Source: Sphingopyxis sp. 113P3
GTDB lineage: Bacteria > Pseudomonadota > Alphaproteobacteria > Sphingomonadales > Sphingomonadaceae
Reading direction: 5' to 3'
Length of the DNA stretch: 64,000 nucleotides
Assembly (NCBI RefSeq): GCF_001278035.1
Contig: NZ_CP009452.1
Coordinates: forward strand, 2,575,501-2,639,500
Shown piece after piece: positions 62,442 through 64,000 of this stretch; positions within the stretch are counted from its first letter, which is position 1; each line of letters opens with the position of its first letter. Made by a program: the position numbers and the translations under genes. Below the pieces are notes generated by a model. It saw only the letters and a program-made list of their open reading frames with translations. It did not search any database and was not told the origin of the DNA.

Positions 62442-63692
62442 TCAGTCCTCGATCGGACGGGCCGTCCGCCCCGCCATGATGGCCGCGATACCGCCCACGA
62501 GCAGGCAGCAGGAGAGGGTCGCCAGCGCGGGCTGCAAGGATAAGTCGCCGTAGGCGGGCGTAAAGGCCTTGCTGAGGTAGCCCGCAATCGTCCCCCCGAG
62601 CCCGACTCCGGCGAGGCCGATGAACATGTTGATTGTCGCCGACATCATCGCGCGCATCGCGACCGGCACCTGCGCAAAGCAGAGCGCGATGATCGGTCCA
62701 AGATGAAGCGTCATCATGAATTTGACGACGACGAAACAGGCAAGCGCGACATAGGCGTTCCCAACGAGCGCAAAGCCGATACCGAAGGGGAAGGAGATGA
62801 GGAGCCCGATCCCGGCAAACCAGCCGTTGAAGCCAGGCTTCGCCTGGCCGTAGCGGTCACTCACCCAGCCCGCGACGAGGTTACCGATGACAAGTCCCGC
62901 CGCCATCGCACCGCCCAGCCAGAACCCGGTCTCGGTCTTGTCCATTCCGTGCACGCGCTGAAAGAATGACGCGCCCCAGAGGATGAACGCGAAACCGGTG
63001 ACAGGGACCATGCAGAGAAGGAGCCCGGCCCAGCGCAGCGACGGGTTCGACGCCATGGTTCGTAACACTTCGCCAACTCCGCTCTGCGCTATCGGTCTCG
63101 GTTCGACGCCCCCGCGCCGTCGCGGCTCGGCCGCCAGCAGATAGACAAGCAATCCGACCGCGACCCCTGGCAGCCCGACGATCAGGAAGACCGCGCGCCA
63201 GCCATACCATTGCGAGAGCCACCCCGCGAGCGCCAGCCCCCCTGAGAGGCCCACGGCGTTCGCGGCGAGCATGACCGAGATGACCGTCGTGCGGCGATCC
63301 TTTGGAAAAATGTCGGTGAGGAGCGATAGGCCCGCCGGCCCTGCCCCTGCCTCTGCCGCGGCGAGACCCACGCGCGCCAGCAGCATCTGCCAGAAACTGT
63401 GAGCAAATGCTGACAAGGCCGTTGCGGCGCTCCAGATCGACACGCAGACGGCGATCACGAGCCGTCGGTCGCCCCGATCAGCGTAGCGCGCTATCGGAAA
63501 GGCCGCGAGGGCGTAAAAGGCTGCAAAGGCGATGCCGGTAAGGAGCCCGAGCTGACCGTCGTCGAGCCCCAGTTCTTTCTTGATATCGTCCTGGAAGAGC
63601 GTGAAGACCTGCCTATCGACATAGCTCAGGATCGCGACAAGGACGAGCAGGCCCAGCGTTAATCCGCGGCGGCTGGCGACTTGCGATGACAT
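62442..63692 (-). CDS. MFS transporter, spinster-like
   Basis: A 416-residue 12-helix transporter. LVAILSYVDRQVFTLFQDDI, GIAFAAFYALAAFPIARYADRG and GLAAAEAGAGPAGLSLLTDIFP are typical of the spinster-like MFS group common in sphingomonads. It likely moves a hydrophobic acid across the inner membrane. The neighbouring TonB-dependent receptor would do the same at the outer membrane. Confidence 0.9.
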   Translation of the reverse strand: MSSQVASRRGLTLGLLVLVAILSYVDRQVFTLFQDDIKKELGLDDGQLGLLTGIAFAAFYALAAFPIARYADRGDRRLVIAVCVSIWSAATALSAFAHSFWQMLLARVGLAAAEAGAGPAGLSLLTDIFPKDRRTTVISVMLAANAVGLSGGLALAGWLSQWYGWRAVFLIVGLPGVAVGLLVYLLAAEPRRRGGVEPRPIAQSGVGEVLRTMASNPSLRWAGLLLCMVPVTGFAFILWGASFFQRVHGMDKTETGFWLGGAMAAGLVIGNLVAGWVSDRYGQAKPGFNGWFAGIGLLISFPFGIGFALVGNAYVALACFVVVKFMMTLHLGPIIALCFAQVPVAMRAMMSATINMFIGLAGVGLGGTIAGYLSKAFTPAYGDLSLQPALATLSCCLLVGGIAAIMAGRTARPIED

Positions 63693-63767
63693 GGGCTTCC
63701 TTTCGAGGGGGACGAGAGAGGGTTATCGCGGCAAAAAAAGAGGGGCACGGCCGAAGCCGCCCCCCCC

Positions 63768-63790
63768 TAAAATGCTCTTACAAAGAGCGC
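63768..63790 (-). terminator. Candidate terminator after the TonB receptor gene
   Basis: On the minus strand GCTCTT-TGT-AAGAGC is followed by ATTTTA, 13 nt after the receptor stop codon. The stem is short (6 bp). Confidence 0.45.
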
Positions 63791-63800
63791 CCTGTGGCCT

Positions 63801-64000
63801 TTAGAAGCGGACAGTGCCTGTGACGCCGAAGGTGCGAGGTTCATTTCGCGTCGACGAGACATAGCCCACCGGCGCCACCAGCAGATTGGCCGTGAAGGTG
63901 CGGTCGTTCGTGATATTGCGCACAAAGACCGCCAGCTCATAAGCATCGTCCGCGAAGCTGATCGACGCGCGGGCGCCGAACAGGTCCTGCGCATCGCGGG
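63801..64000 (-). CDS. TonB-dependent receptor, C-terminal end (partial)
   Basis: The last 65 or so residues of an outer-membrane beta barrel run off the window edge. Alternating strands (RASISFADDAYELAVFVRN, RTFTANLLVAPVG, RTFGVTGTVRF) and the terminal Phe are typical of TonB-dependent receptors; NITNDRTF is a common motif near their end. It probably imports the substrate of the catabolic cluster. The N-terminus and plug are outside the window. Confidence 0.85.
   Translation of the reverse strand, partial: RDAQDLFGARASISFADDAYELAVFVRNITNDRTFTANLLVAPVGYVSSTRNEPRTFGVTGTVRF

Noticed and set aside
63767..63994. 75-residue minus-strand frame at the right end
   Set aside because: The TonB-dependent receptor reads in another frame of the same strand with beta-barrel features and a terminal Phe, so this one is a shadow.

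Overview
The window comes from a GC-rich alphaproteobacterium, most probably a sphingomonad (a Sphingopyxis-like member of Sphingomonadales). This is inferred from gene content and order (mreBCD-mrdA-rodA, a ccoNOQP-GHIS operon with fnrL, a spinster-type MFS gene next to a TonB-dependent receptor, small Ala-rich lipoprotein) and from codon style. No rRNA or species marker is present, so the genus is a guess.

Layout. 0-6.4 kb: housekeeping genes (putP symporter, NYN nuclease-like protein, thioesterase, ettA, secreted M28 peptidase, Ala-rich lipoprotein). 6.5-8.3 kb: an intact ISL3-family insertion sequence (6776-8080) that has split a PRC-barrel gene. The 8-bp target duplication TTCCATCA is still perfect, and removing the element restores the frame. 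8.4-11 kb: tRNA-Pro, a glycine-zipper protein and mutL. 11.1-16.6 kb: the cell-elongation operon mreB-mreC-mreD-mrdA(PBP2)-rodA.

16.7-31.4 kb: a low-oxygen and nitric-oxide block, nearly all on the minus strand. It runs norB (quinol NO reductase), nnrS, fnrL, ccoN-O-Q-P (cbb3 oxidase), ccoG, fixH, ccoI, ccoS, a small Cys-containing exported protein, then hemN. FNR-type boxes lie before ccoN and before hemN. A weaker one precedes a divergent Crp/Fnr regulator. Most junctions are 4-bp ATGA/GTGA overlaps.

31.6 kb: tRNA-Lys. 32.7-64 kb: a catabolic region built on CoA thioesters. It holds two acyl-CoA ligases, a crotonase, three class III CoA-transferase genes (one apparently permuted, one tandem), three thiolase-fold/DUF35 pairs resembling steroid side-chain retro-aldolases, three amidohydrolase-superfamily enzymes, a P450, an aldehyde dehydrogenase, a Gfo/Idh/MocA oxidoreductase, three SDRs, an APH-fold kinase-like protein, two MFS transporters and the end of a TonB-dependent receptor. 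It also holds an unusual fusion of a catalytically degenerate alpha/beta-hydrolase to a flavin reductase. The substrate cannot be read from the sequence. The set suits uptake, activation, oxidation and side-chain or ring shortening of a hydrophobic carboxylic acid, but no acyl-CoA dehydrogenase or ring oxygenase is present here.

Two putative regulons tie this region together. An imperfect repeat AGTTA-N2-TAACT occurs at four promoter regions, one beside a FadR-type GntR gene. A palindrome TTGAC-N5-GTCAA occurs beside a TetR gene and again before the amidohydrolase/P450 operon. Both repeats sit together in the 41.0-41.1 kb divergent promoter.
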